DNA of 64,000 bases from Sphingomonadales bacterium. Lineage in GTDB: Bacteria; Pseudomonadota; Alphaproteobacteria; Sphingomonadales; Sphingomonadaceae. Below are positions 48,532-58,339 of this stretch, in pieces. How positions within the stretch are numbered: the first letter of the stretch is position 1; every line of letters starts with the position of its first letter. The position numbers and the translations under genes are program-made. Location: positions 1-64,000 of the forward strand of contig JANXUK010000121.1 of assembly GCA_025356275.1 (NCBI GenBank), in the 5' to 3' direction. The notes beneath the pieces are model-generated. The model did not search any database, was not told the origin of the DNA, and saw only the letters and a list, made by a program, of their open reading frames with translations.

Positions 48532-48990
48532 TCAGCCCCGCTTGCCGACGATACGCGCGATTTCCGCAGCGACCAGGCGCTCGACCATTGGCGGCAGATT
48601 GCGATCGAGCCATTCGCTCAGCGCAGGGCGCAGCATGTCGCGCACCATCCCCTCCAGCGAAGTCTCGCCCGAGCGCACGATCTGGGGTGCGGCGCGCGGT
48701 TCGGCCAGCATGGCCAGCGCGGCCAGCGATTCGCGCATCGCGGCGCGCGATCCGTCGGTGACCAGCGGTTCTGGAGCAGACGCAGGTTCGGCAGCGACAG
48801 GATCGAGGAATTGCTGGGCATCGGCAAGGTCGAGAACATCATCGGCGCCGCCGGCCGGGGCGGCCAGGTTAATGCCGCGCGTCTCCCGCCCGCGCCGTTG
48901 TTCGGCGGAGAGCGCGCGATTGTCGCGTGCGATGACTTTCTTGATCGACTCGAGGATATCCTCAACCGAATTGTCGCCCGCCTGGCTCAT
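48532..48990 (-). CDS. DUF2497/PopZ-like protein
   Basis: N-term SVEDILESIKKVIARDN; C-term LEGMVRDMLRPALSEWLDRNLPPMVERLVAAEIARIV. Confidence 0.85.
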   Translation of the reverse strand: MSQAGDNSVEDILESIKKVIARDNRALSAEQRRGRETRGINLAAPAGGADDVLDLADAQQFLDPVAAEPASAPEPLVTDGSRAAMRESLAALAMLAEPRAAPQIVRSGETSLEGMVRDMLRPALSEWLDRNLPPMVERLVAAEIARIVGKRG

Positions 48991-49039
48991 CTGGAGTCCC
49001 CCATCACACCTGCATGCGCGCGATTCGCGTTGGCGATGC

Positions 49040-50503
49040 TCACCGCTTCGGAATTTCGCTGCCTTGCGCCGGCGTGTCAACCGTTCGCGTGGCCTGTGCC
49101 CTGGGCTTGGGGTCGCTGCCCCAATCCCAGATGTTGCCCCGCACCGCGCGGTAATGCACCTCTGGATCATACAGCGGCCCGCCGTCGAGCCCCAGATCGC
49201 GCGCTTCGGCCTTGCCCATCGCGGCCAGCAGGCTGAACCCCGCGACATAGGCGTTGCGCCGGGCAGTGACCAATTGCACCTCGGCGCTGACGAATTCCTG
49301 CTCGGCGTTGAGGATGTCGAGGACGGTGCGGTTGCCCACGCTGTTCTCGGCTTTGACCCCCTCCAGGCTGAGCTGGGACGCGTCGAGCGCGGTTTGCGTC
49401 GCAGCGATGATCGCGTTGGCCGAGGACCAGGCAGCATAGGAGGCGCGGACCTGCGCGATCACCGCCCGCTCGGCGCCGATCTCATTGTCGAGCGCGCTGC
49501 CCTCGCGGGCCTGCGCCTGACGGACCTGCGCTGCCGGGCGCCCGCCCTGAAACAGTGGGATGGTGGCGCGGATGCCGACATCAGCGCTGTTGGAGATCTG
49601 GGGCAGCGGTCCGGTGACGCCGAGTGAGGGGGCCGCGACCAGTGAGCCAAGGTAATCCGAGCGGCCGCCATCGGCAAACAGGCTGAGCTTGGGCAGGCGC
49701 GATGCCTCGGCGGTGGAGACGTCGAAACGCGCCGCCTTGCTGCGTTCATGCGCGGCGATCAGGTCGGGGTTGTTGTCCAGCGCGATGGCGACCGCGGCAT
49801 CCGGGCTCTCGGGCAGGCCGGGCAGCGGCGGCGGTGGCTGGAGATCGACCGGCGCGGTGCCGACCAGTTGGATGTAATGTTCGCGCGCAGTGATCAGATT
49901 GGACTGAGCGGTCAGCAATTGCCCCTTGGCGACAGCCAACCGCGATTGCGATTGCGCGACATCGGTGCGGGTCAGGCTGCCGATCTTGAAGCGGTCGGTG
50001 GTGGATTGCACATCCCCGTCGAGCGAATCGGTGTTGGCGCGGTTAAGGCGCACCACCGCCTCGTCCAGAATAACGTCCATATAGGCGGCGACCACCGACG
50101 AAAATACGCCGCTCTCGCTACCGCGCAGCCCGGCCTGACCGGCGCGAACGCGAATCTCGGCGGCCTTCACCGCATTGCGCACCGCGCCGCCCGAATAGAT
50201 CGGTACGCTGAGCGACGAATTCAGCGATAGCAGACGGGCGGGCGCGACGGTGTTGAGCTGGCTCTGCGCGAGGAACTCTTCCTCCTGCACCGCGCCGGTG
50301 AGCGACGGTAGCCCGTCGGCGCGGGCCAGCGGCACGCCTTCGTCGGTGGCGCGCTGATCGTCGCGCGCGGCGGCCAGCGTGGGGTTGGTGTGATAGGCGG
50401 CGATTAACGCGCCGCGCAGATCATCGGCCTGCGCCGGCCCGGATGCGGCCAATCCCGATCCGGCCAGCGCGAGAAACCCGGCAATCCCCCCCCGCAAAGC
50501 CAT
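49040..50503 (-). CDS. tolC: TolC-family outer membrane efflux protein
   Basis: LRGALIAAYHTNPTLAAARDDQRATDEGV; GNRTVLDILNAEQEFVSAEVQLVTARRNAYVAGFSLLAAMG. Confidence 0.9.
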   Translation of the reverse strand: MALRGGIAGFLALAGSGLAASGPAQADDLRGALIAAYHTNPTLAAARDDQRATDEGVPLARADGLPSLTGAVQEEEFLAQSQLNTVAPARLLSLNSSLSVPIYSGGAVRNAVKAAEIRVRAGQAGLRGSESGVFSSVVAAYMDVILDEAVVRLNRANTDSLDGDVQSTTDRFKIGSLTRTDVAQSQSRLAVAKGQLLTAQSNLITAREHYIQLVGTAPVDLQPPPPLPGLPESPDAAVAIALDNNPDLIAAHERSKAARFDVSTAEASRLPKLSLFADGGRSDYLGSLVAAPSLGVTGPLPQISNSADVGIRATIPLFQGGRPAAQVRQAQAREGSALDNEIGAERAVIAQVRASYAAWSSANAIIAATQTALDASQLSLEGVKAENSVGNRTVLDILNAEQEFVSAEVQLVTARRNAYVAGFSLLAAMGKAEARDLGLDGGPLYDPEVHYRAVRGNIWDWGSDPKPRAQATRTVDTPAQGSEIPKR

Positions 50504-50505
50504 CC

Positions 50506-51117
50506 TCAGAAGCTCCAGCCCCCGGTCGCGGCGAACTCGGGCAGCACCGGCATGCCGATCTCGGCCAGCGGCAGCAGCGCGATATGCCCCGCGGCCATCC
50601 GCCCTGCGGCCAGCTGCGTCACGCCGCGCGTGGCAAGGCCGGTGATCAGGCGCCCATCCTCGGCCAGCGCGCCCGCAAGGCCTGCCGGCAATTGTTCCGC
50701 CGCGCCATCGATCAGGATCAGCGTATAGGGCCCGCCGCCGAGAGGCCCGGTCGCCTCGGCGGCGTCGATCACCGTCAAGCTGTCCACCAGCGGTCGCAGC
50801 AGTTCGGCGAGATAGCTGCTGCCCCCGCTGATCACCAGCGCGCGGTCGGCCAGGCTCGGCGCCGCCTCACCCAGCATCCGCGCATGGACCAGTGGTGCCG
50901 CCAGCCAGCGCCCGCCACCCAGCGGGATCGCGCGGTCGATATAGGCACCGCCGCGTGCCGCCTCGGGCACGAAATCCTCCCGCGCAAGACGCGCCATCGC
51001 GGCCAGCACGAATGGTTGGTTGACGCCGCTGGTGCGCAGCTGGCTGTCGATCATGGCCCGGCGCGCCGGCGAGATACCGCGCGCCGACAAAATGGTCGAA
51101 TCGGTGGTCATCGTCAT
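50506..51117 (-). CDS. Protein-L-isoaspartate O-methyltransferase-like
   Basis: ARRAMIDSQLRTSGVNQPFVLAAMARLAREDFVPEAARGGAYIDRAIPLGGGRWL. Confidence 0.85.
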   Translation of the reverse strand: MTMTTDSTILSARGISPARRAMIDSQLRTSGVNQPFVLAAMARLAREDFVPEAARGGAYIDRAIPLGGGRWLAAPLVHARMLGEAAPSLADRALVISGGSSYLAELLRPLVDSLTVIDAAEATGPLGGGPYTLILIDGAAEQLPAGLAGALAEDGRLITGLATRGVTQLAAGRMAAGHIALLPLAEIGMPVLPEFAATGGWSF

Positions 51118-51313
51118 GCTGTTTCCCTCATGGCCAGCCCGCGCTGTGCTACCCGTATTGCATGGCTAACACAGCTGTGCAACGGCCCAGCCCCAATCCG
51201 CGCCGGCCATAGGCTATCCATTGCCTCCAAGCCAAGCGCTTTGCGTTTTGACGTAGGCGCCGCGCCGCGCCTATGATGAGGGCCGCAAAACTGAAAGACA
51301 GGAATATTCTGGC

Positions 51314-52840
51314 ATGGCCGAGATGGTGACGATCCGCGAAAGCGATTTGATCGAGAGCATCGCCGACGCGTTGCAGTTCATCAGCTTTTATCACCCGATG
51401 GATTACATTCGCGCGCTGGGCGTCGCCTATGACGCCGAGCAGGGCCCCGCCGCCAAGGATGCCATCGCCCAGATCCTGACCAACAGCCGGATGTGCGCCG
51501 AGGGGCACCGTCCGATCTGTCAGGATACCGGCATCGTCAATATCTTCGTCAAATGGGGGCAGGAATGCCGGCTCGATTCGGCGATGAGCCTGCAACAGGT
51601 AGTCGATGCGGGGGTACGCAAAGGCTATCTCAACCCCGAGAACAAGCTGCGCGCGTCGATCCTGACTGACCCGGCGTTTACCCGGCGCAACACCAGGGAC
51701 AACACGCCCTGTGTGCTGCATGTCGAGATGGTGCCCGGCAACACGGTCGGCATCGATGTCGCGGCCAAGGGCGGCGGCAGCGAGAACAAGAGCAAGTTCA
51801 AGATGATGAACCCCAGCGATTCGATCGTCGACTGGGTGTTGGAGATGCTACCCCAGATGGGCGCCGGCTGGTGCCCGCCGGGTATGCTGGGCATCGGCAT
51901 CGGCGGCACGGCGGAGCATTGCATGCTGCTGGCCAAGCAAAGCCTGATGGAGCCGATCGACATGGGCCAGCTGAAGGCGCGAGGGCCCCAGACCGATATC
52001 GAGGCGCTGCGCATCGAGATTTTCGACAAGGTGAACGCGCTGGGGATCGGCGCGCAGGGGCTGGGCGGGCTGTCCACCATCCTCGACGTCAAGATCGCCG
52101 ACTGGCCGTGCCACGCCGCGGGCAAGCCGGTGGCGATGATCCCCAATTGCGCCGCGACCCGCCACGCGCATTTCACGCTGGACGGTTCGGGCCCGGTGTA
52201 TCTGGAGACGCCGAAGCTCGATCAATGGCCCGATGTGCATTGGGTGCCCGACGCGGCGGCGAAAAAGGTGGATCTCGACACGCTGACCCCCGCCATCGTG
52301 CAAAGCTGGAAACAGGGCGACCGGCTGTTGCTCTCCGGCAAGATGCTGACCGGGCGCGATGCGGCGCATAAGCGGATCCAGGACATGCTGGCCAAGGGCG
52401 AGGCGCTGCCGGTCGAATTTGCGGGCCGCGCGATCTATTACGTCGGGCCGGTCGATCCGGTGCTGGGCGAGGTGATGGGGCCGGCCGGGCCGACCACTGC
52501 CACGCGGATGGACAAGTTTACCGACATGATGCTGGGCCTCGGCCTGCTGGCGATGATCGGCAAGGCCGAGCGCGGGCAGGGCGCGGTGGCCGAGATCGCG
52601 GCGCATAAGGTTGCCTATCTGATGGCGGTGGGCGGCGCCGCCTATCTGGTGGCGCGCGCGATCCGCGAGGCGCGGGTCGTCGGCTTCGAGGATCTGGGCA
52701 TGGAGGCAATCTATGAATTCACCGTCGAGGATATGCCGGTGACGGTGGCGGTGGATTCGGAAGGGAACAATGTCCACAAACTGGCCCCGGCCGAATGGAA
52801 GGCGAAGATCGCGCGCGAGGGGTTGCTGCCAGCAGGCTGA
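51314..52840 (+). CDS. Class I fumarate hydratase
   Basis: RPICQDTGIVNIFVKWGQEC; GWCPPGMLGIGIGGTAEHCMLLAKQSLMEPID; IYYVGPVDPVLGEVMGPAGPTTATRMDKF. Confidence 0.95.
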   Translation: MAEMVTIRESDLIESIADALQFISFYHPMDYIRALGVAYDAEQGPAAKDAIAQILTNSRMCAEGHRPICQDTGIVNIFVKWGQECRLDSAMSLQQVVDAGVRKGYLNPENKLRASILTDPAFTRRNTRDNTPCVLHVEMVPGNTVGIDVAAKGGGSENKSKFKMMNPSDSIVDWVLEMLPQMGAGWCPPGMLGIGIGGTAEHCMLLAKQSLMEPIDMGQLKARGPQTDIEALRIEIFDKVNALGIGAQGLGGLSTILDVKIADWPCHAAGKPVAMIPNCAATRHAHFTLDGSGPVYLETPKLDQWPDVHWVPDAAAKKVDLDTLTPAIVQSWKQGDRLLLSGKMLTGRDAAHKRIQDMLAKGEALPVEFAGRAIYYVGPVDPVLGEVMGPAGPTTATRMDKFTDMMLGLGLLAMIGKAERGQGAVAEIAAHKVAYLMAVGGAAYLVARAIREARVVGFEDLGMEAIYEFTVEDMPVTVAVDSEGNNVHKLAPAEWKAKIAREGLLPAG

Positions 52841-53106
52841 TGGCGATCCTGATCATCTTCGTGCTCGGCATCGCCAATTTCGCAATGCACAAGGCGGTGC
52901 TGGAAAGCGGGCACCTTCGGCTTGGACAATTGCCGTGGTTCGTGCATTTGCTGGGCGGGCAGTTCAGCATGGTGGTGGAATTCGTGATGCTGCTGGGCTC
53001 GATGCTGATGGCGGCGGCGGGTTCGACCGGCTGGGTATGGAGCTATCTGCTGTATAGCGCGGGCAATGCGGCGGCGGCGTGGATGATCCTGGGCGGGCGG
53101 GCGTGA
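52840..53106 (+). CDS. Small integral membrane protein, unknown function
   Basis: MAILIIFVLGIANFAMHKAVLESGHLRLGQLPWFVHLLGGQFSMVVEFVMLLGSMLMAAAGSTGWVWSYLLYS; overlaps both neighbours. Confidence 0.7.
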   Translation: MAILIIFVLGIANFAMHKAVLESGHLRLGQLPWFVHLLGGQFSMVVEFVMLLGSMLMAAAGSTGWVWSYLLYSAGNAAAAWMILGGRA

Positions 53107-53858
53107 TGGCAGAGGAAGGCGCACCGCTCACCCTGTTCCATGTCAGCGACCTGCATTTCGGGGCTGAGGATCGCGCCGCGCTGGACTGGTTTGCGGCGGC
53201 GGTAGCATCCGAACGCCCCGATGGGGTGATCTGCACCGGCGACCTGACGATGCGCGGCACTGCGCGCGAATTTGCCGCCGCCGGGGCGTGGCTGCGCGCG
53301 CTTCCCGTGCCTTTGGCGGTCGAGCCGGGCAACCACGATCTGCCCTATTACTGGGAGATGCCGGCGCGGCTGCGGCATCCGTTCGCGCGGTATCACGCGA
53401 TGGTGGCCACGCTGCCGGCGGCGGATGCCGATCCAAGGCTGACCCTGGTCTCGCTGCGCACCGTCGTGCCGGCGCAGTGGCGGCTGGACTGGTCAAAGGG
53501 CAGCGTGCAGCCGGGGGCGTTAGCGGCGGCGATCGCGCAATTGGCGGATGCGCCTCCGGCCACGCTGCGGTTGGTGCTGTGCCATCAGCCGCTGGTCGAT
53601 GCCGACACGCATGGCAAGGGCTCCACCCGCGGCGGCAAGGCGGCACTTGCGGCGCTGGCGAGCGCGGGAGCGGATGCGGTGCTGTCGGGCCATGTCCATG
53701 ATCCGTTCGACCTGACGATCCCGGCCGGCGGGCGTAGCATGCGGATTATCGGTGCGGGTACCCTGTCGGAGCGGCTGCGGGCAACCCGGCCCAGCTATAA
53801 CCGGCTGGAATGGACGCGCGCGGCGGGGCTCAGCGTTACAGTGCGGGCGATGGCTTAA
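53106..53858 (+). CDS. Metallophosphoesterase (calcineurin-like)
   Basis: LFHVSDLHFG; ICTGDLTMRG; EPGNHDLPY; LSGHVHDPF. Confidence 0.93.
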   Translation: MAEEGAPLTLFHVSDLHFGAEDRAALDWFAAAVASERPDGVICTGDLTMRGTAREFAAAGAWLRALPVPLAVEPGNHDLPYYWEMPARLRHPFARYHAMVATLPAADADPRLTLVSLRTVVPAQWRLDWSKGSVQPGALAAAIAQLADAPPATLRLVLCHQPLVDADTHGKGSTRGGKAALAALASAGADAVLSGHVHDPFDLTIPAGGRSMRIIGAGTLSERLRATRPSYNRLEWTRAAGLSVTVRAMA

Positions 53859-53953
53859 GCCCGCGCTGGCCGCGTGATCGGGCATCACCGACGCTGTTTG
53901 TTGTCGCATCGCGATTATCCAAAAACCGCTTCCCACCTTTTTGGCGCGATGCT

Positions 53954-54502
53954 CTATCGCAACCAGGGGACCATCCGCTGCAGCACGCGGTCTTTGAGCA
54001 CCGCATAATGCACCAGCCCCGCCAACCCATGCCCCGCCGTCACGATCAGCAGTGCATTGGCGGCCAGACGGTGCAGGCCGACTACCCGATTGGCCAGCGC
54101 ATGCCGGGCATCGGGCAAATAGGCGCCGTATTTGGGGATGTGGAACAGGCCGAAAATATCGTCGCCCCGCAGCCAGGTGTTGAACACGCCCAACCCCAGC
54201 ACCGCCGCCAGCAACAGATATAACGCAAGATGGACCAGCGCCGCAGCCCGGTCCCACCATGTCGGCGCGGTCTGCACGAAGCGTACGCCGCTGCCCCTGC
54301 GCCACATGATGCGCCAGATCAGCGCCGTGAGCAGCAGCAGCCCGACCACAATATGCAGCGAGCGCGCATCGACGCGCAGCGGTCCCTTGGGGAACCAGTC
54401 TATCGCATGCGCGCCAAGCCACTGGGCCAGCACCCCCGCCGCCACGACCCAATGCAGCGCGATCGTGGTACGGTCATACCGACCCGGTTCGAGGCCGCTC
54501 AT
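53954..54502 (-). CDS. Cytochrome b561-type membrane protein
   Basis: YDRTTIALHWVVAAGVLAQWLGAHAIDWFPKGPLRVDARSLHIVVGLLLL; HGLAGLVHYAVLKDRVLQRMVPW. Confidence 0.9.
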   Translation of the reverse strand: MSGLEPGRYDRTTIALHWVVAAGVLAQWLGAHAIDWFPKGPLRVDARSLHIVVGLLLLTALIWRIMWRRGSGVRFVQTAPTWWDRAAALVHLALYLLLAAVLGLGVFNTWLRGDDIFGLFHIPKYGAYLPDARHALANRVVGLHRLAANALLIVTAGHGLAGLVHYAVLKDRVLQRMVPWLR

Positions 54503-55275
54503 CGCGGCGAGTCCGCCGCCCACAGCACCGATGCGCGGAACAGCGCCAGCCCCTCGGGCCGCAGCGCCTCGAAGCAATCCTGCCATACGAACATGCTGAC
54601 GCGTCGGGCGGGGGCCAGGAATTCGCCGTTCATCGTCGCGCCGGTCTCATAGCCGAACACCGCCGCCTTGTCGGGATAGCCGCGAACCACCGCGATGGTC
54701 ACCGCGCCCAGCCCCGGCTTGCCCCAATTCATCTTGTAATGCTCATCCGTCAGCACGTTCTGGAGCCCCGCTGAAAGCCCCGCCGCCAGCGGATGCGGCG
54801 CGTTGACCACATAGACGAAGCGTTGATTGTCATCGGTGCCGTAATCGGTCCCATTGCGCAGGCCGGACATCTCCAGCTCGCCCAGAAGGTCATTCTCCAT
54901 CGTGACCAGCGGGATCGGGGTGGAGCGGTATTTGGTGCCGACCTCCAGTGCGTCGACCGATTCCGAGATCACGATCAACTGCTGGCCGTCGGTTGCGCTG
55001 TCGGGTGCATGTTCGCCGGCGCGGCGGACGCGAAAGCCCAGCGACTGCAAATAGGCCACCGCCTTGTCGTCATTGCGCCGCCAGGTTTCGAGCTGCGCCA
55101 CGCGCTTGGGATCGAGCGGGACGGCCAGCCGCGCCGCCTCCAGCTTGGTCTCATTCTCGACATAAAGCACCGATTTGCCGCGCGCCGCCGCCGGATCGAC
55201 GCCCGCCGCATGCGCTGCCGCCCCGCCAGTCACCAGCATGGCCGCGATGCCGCAGCGCAGTATCAATCCGATCAT
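54499..55275 (-). CDS. Secreted protein of unknown function
   Basis: MIGLILRCGIAAMLVTGGAAAHA signal peptide, 258-aa mature-type protein. Confidence 0.7.
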   Translation of the reverse strand: MIGLILRCGIAAMLVTGGAAAHAAGVDPAAARGKSVLYVENETKLEAARLAVPLDPKRVAQLETWRRNDDKAVAYLQSLGFRVRRAGEHAPDSATDGQQLIVISESVDALEVGTKYRSTPIPLVTMENDLLGELEMSGLRNGTDYGTDDNQRFVYVVNAPHPLAAGLSAGLQNVLTDEHYKMNWGKPGLGAVTIAVVRGYPDKAAVFGYETGATMNGEFLAPARRVSMFVWQDCFEALRPEGLALFRASVLWAADSPR

Positions 55276-55276
55276 A

Positions 55277-58200
55277 TCAGCTCCCAACCTGTGTTTTCCC
55301 GAGGCGAAGTTCGACGACTGCCGGCAGGAACAGCAGCACCAGCGGCGCGCCGATCACCAGCCCGAAGATGATTGCGGTCGCCAGCGGCTGTTGCAGTCCC
55401 GCCCCACGCGACAGGCCCAGTGCCAGTGGCGCCAGTGTCAGGATTGCGATCAACGCCGACATCAGGATCGGCCGCATCCGCCCCAGCCCTGCCACCAGCG
55501 CGGCATCCTGACGCACATTGTCCGATTCCAGGGTCGATTCCAGCTCGAACAGATAGAATATCGCCAGCTCCGCGATCATCCCGGCCACCATGGTCAGCCC
55601 CATCATCGCCGAGATATTGAGCTCAATCCCGGTGACCCACAGCCCGATCATCACCGCGCAGGCCGACAGCAGCACGGTGCCGATCACCCCCAGGGTATAG
55701 CGCCAATTGTTGAACAGGATGGTCAGCAGCAGCGCGGTGAGCATGATCGCGGCGATGAACACCCGCGCCAGATCGACGAAGCTGGCCTGCTGCACCGCAT
55801 AGAGCCCGCCGTACTCCACCCGCACGCTGGCCGGCAGGCCGAGCCCGGCCACCGCCGCCTTCACATCGACCATCGCCGAGCCGAGATCGCGCCCCTCCAG
55901 CCGCGCCGTTACCGCGACGAAGGGGGCAAGGTCCTCGCGGGTCAATTGCCGCTGGCCGCCGACGATGGAGACCTTGGCGATTTGCCGTACCGCGACGCTG
56001 TGGCCATCGGCGGCGCGCAGGATCATGTTGCCGATCTGGTCCGAGCGCTGGCGGAGCGATTGCGGCGCGCGCACCCTGACCGCGATGACCTGCTCGCCCA
56101 ACTGGAAGCTGGTGGCTACGGTGCCGCCGATCTGGGTGTCAAGCTGACGCGCCACACCGTCGGGGTCCAGCCCCTGCATCTCGGCGCCGGCGCGGTCGAC
56201 CTTGACGATAATCGCATCGCCCGCAACGCGCAGTCCGTCATGGATTTCGACGACGCCATCGACCTTGGCAATGCGGGCGGCGACGGCCTGCGCGCTATCC
56301 GCCAATTGTTTGGGATCGTCGCTGAACAGCTTGATCTCGACCGGCTGGGGCACGTTGGTCAGATCGCCGATCAGGTCCTCCATCAATTGCGCGGTTTCCA
56401 CGTCGATGCCGGGGACCTGCGCGGCGATGCGGTCGCGCAGGTCCTTCATCACCTCGTCGATGTCGCGGCGGCTGCCGTCCTTGAGCCGGATGAAGAAATC
56501 GCCCTCGTCCGCCTCGGTGATGCCGCCGCCCAATTGCGCGCCGGTGCGGCGGGAATAGCTGGCAACCTCGGGCGTGGCCTTGATCAGCGCCTCGACCTGA
56601 CGCAGGATGTGGTCGGTGTCGGACAGGGCAGCGCCCGATTTGGCCTTGTAGTCAAGGATGAAGCCGCCCTCATCCATCGCCGGCATAAAGCCCGACGGCA
56701 CCCTTCCATACCCGACCACGCCCAGCGCCCCGATCACCAGCGATACCACCAGCACGAAACCCAGCGGGGCTCTCGCGATGCGGCTGGTGGCACCGACATA
56801 GCGCCGGTTCAGCCACGCCATCGCGCCATTCGCCCTCTCGGCAGCATGCGCGTCGGCCAGCGTCAGCCAATGCGCCGCGACCAGCGGGATCACCACCCGG
56901 CTATACAGCAGCGACACCGTCAGCGCGGCCACCATCGTCACCGCCAGCGATTTGAAGAATCCCCCGATCACACCCGAGATAAACGCCAGCGGCACGAACA
57001 CCACGATGGTTGCCAGCGTGCTGCCCAGCAGCGGCCGCGCCATTTCGGCGGCGGAGGCCAGCACCGAAGCCGGGCTGGCGGGGGCGTGGGCATCGCTGTC
57101 CGTCTGGCTCTGCCCCACCATGCGCCGCATGATGTGTTCGAGCATCACCACCGCATCGTCGACCACCAGGCCGACCGCTGCGGCCATCCCGCCCAGCGTC
57201 ATCATGTTGAACGACAGGCCGAACATATACAGGCCAAGGCAGGTTGCGGCCAGCACGGCGGGCAAGGTCAGCCCGGTGATCAGCATCAGCCGCCATGAGC
57301 GCAGAAAGAAGAACAGCACCACGCCGGCCAGCACCGCGCCCAGCAGGATCGCGTCACGCACCGCTGCCGCCGCGCCATTGACCAGCTCGGACTGGTCATA
57401 AAACGGGGTAACCGTGATGTCGGCGGGCAGGCTTTCGGCCTTCAGCGTCGCGTCGATCGCCTTGACGATTGCCACGGTATCGCCGCGCAACGACTGGCGC
57501 AGGTTGACCAGCACCGCGTCGGTGCCGTTGGAGGTGACGCGGGTCCATTGCGGCGCCGCGCCGGGCGTGATGGTAGCGATCTGGCCCAGCGTGACGACGC
57601 CTGTTCCGGCCTTTATCGGGGTCGCGGCGATGTCGGCGATATTGGCCAGCCGATTGTCGACCAGCGCCAGATACAGCCGGTGCCGGTCCTCGATCTTGCC
57701 GACCCCCTGCACCGAATTGGCCGAGGTCAGCGCGGTCACCACATCGCTCATCCCCAGACCCAGCGCCGCGAGCCGGCCGGGATCGACCTCCACCGACACT
57801 TCGCGCGGGGCACCGCCGAGGATGTCCACGCCCGCGATTCCCGGCACCGTGCTCAGCACCGGGCGCAGTCGCAACTCGGCAAATTGGCGCAGCGCCTGCG
57901 GGTCGCGGGTCTTGGAGGTCAGCGCCAGACCGAGCACGGGGAAGATCGTCGGGTCCGACCGGCGCACTGTAAAGCGCGTCCCCGGCGGCAGATCGGGCAG
58001 GCTGGTCGCCAGCGTGCCCTGCGTCGCCAGCAGCGCGGAGACCATATCCTCGCCCCACGGAAAGCTGAGCGACGCCTCGGCGCTGCCCCGGCTGGTGGTG
58101 GTGCGGATATGCGACACATCGGGCACGCCGCGCAGCGCGATCTCCAGCGGGCGCGTGATCTGCGCCGCCATCTGCGCCGGATCGCGGTCGCCCGCGTCGA

Positions 58201-58339
58201 TCGACACGGTGATGCGCGGGTAGTCGATCGTCGGGAACAGCCCGACAGGCAAGCTGATCGCCGCGATCAATCCGCCGATGGTCAGCATCGCCAGCCCCAG
58301 CCAGATCGCCTGCGCATACCGTGCCAGAAGCCCGGTCAT
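55277..58339 (-). CDS. RND efflux transporter permease
   Basis: 1020 aa, LPVGLFPTIDYPRITVSIDAGDRDPAQMAAQITRPLE; GLVVDDAVVMLEHIMRRM. Confidence 0.95.
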   Translation of the reverse strand: MTGLLARYAQAIWLGLAMLTIGGLIAAISLPVGLFPTIDYPRITVSIDAGDRDPAQMAAQITRPLEIALRGVPDVSHIRTTTSRGSAEASLSFPWGEDMVSALLATQGTLATSLPDLPPGTRFTVRRSDPTIFPVLGLALTSKTRDPQALRQFAELRLRPVLSTVPGIAGVDILGGAPREVSVEVDPGRLAALGLGMSDVVTALTSANSVQGVGKIEDRHRLYLALVDNRLANIADIAATPIKAGTGVVTLGQIATITPGAAPQWTRVTSNGTDAVLVNLRQSLRGDTVAIVKAIDATLKAESLPADITVTPFYDQSELVNGAAAAVRDAILLGAVLAGVVLFFFLRSWRLMLITGLTLPAVLAATCLGLYMFGLSFNMMTLGGMAAAVGLVVDDAVVMLEHIMRRMVGQSQTDSDAHAPASPASVLASAAEMARPLLGSTLATIVVFVPLAFISGVIGGFFKSLAVTMVAALTVSLLYSRVVIPLVAAHWLTLADAHAAERANGAMAWLNRRYVGATSRIARAPLGFVLVVSLVIGALGVVGYGRVPSGFMPAMDEGGFILDYKAKSGAALSDTDHILRQVEALIKATPEVASYSRRTGAQLGGGITEADEGDFFIRLKDGSRRDIDEVMKDLRDRIAAQVPGIDVETAQLMEDLIGDLTNVPQPVEIKLFSDDPKQLADSAQAVAARIAKVDGVVEIHDGLRVAGDAIIVKVDRAGAEMQGLDPDGVARQLDTQIGGTVATSFQLGEQVIAVRVRAPQSLRQRSDQIGNMILRAADGHSVAVRQIAKVSIVGGQRQLTREDLAPFVAVTARLEGRDLGSAMVDVKAAVAGLGLPASVRVEYGGLYAVQQASFVDLARVFIAAIMLTALLLTILFNNWRYTLGVIGTVLLSACAVMIGLWVTGIELNISAMMGLTMVAGMIAELAIFYLFELESTLESDNVRQDAALVAGLGRMRPILMSALIAILTLAPLALGLSRGAGLQQPLATAIIFGLVIGAPLVLLFLPAVVELRLGKTQVGS

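Noticed and set aside
55175-57298. 707-aa plus-strand ORF opposite the RND permease
   Set aside because: Low-complexity His/Gln/Arg-rich shadow of a well-supported RND gene.
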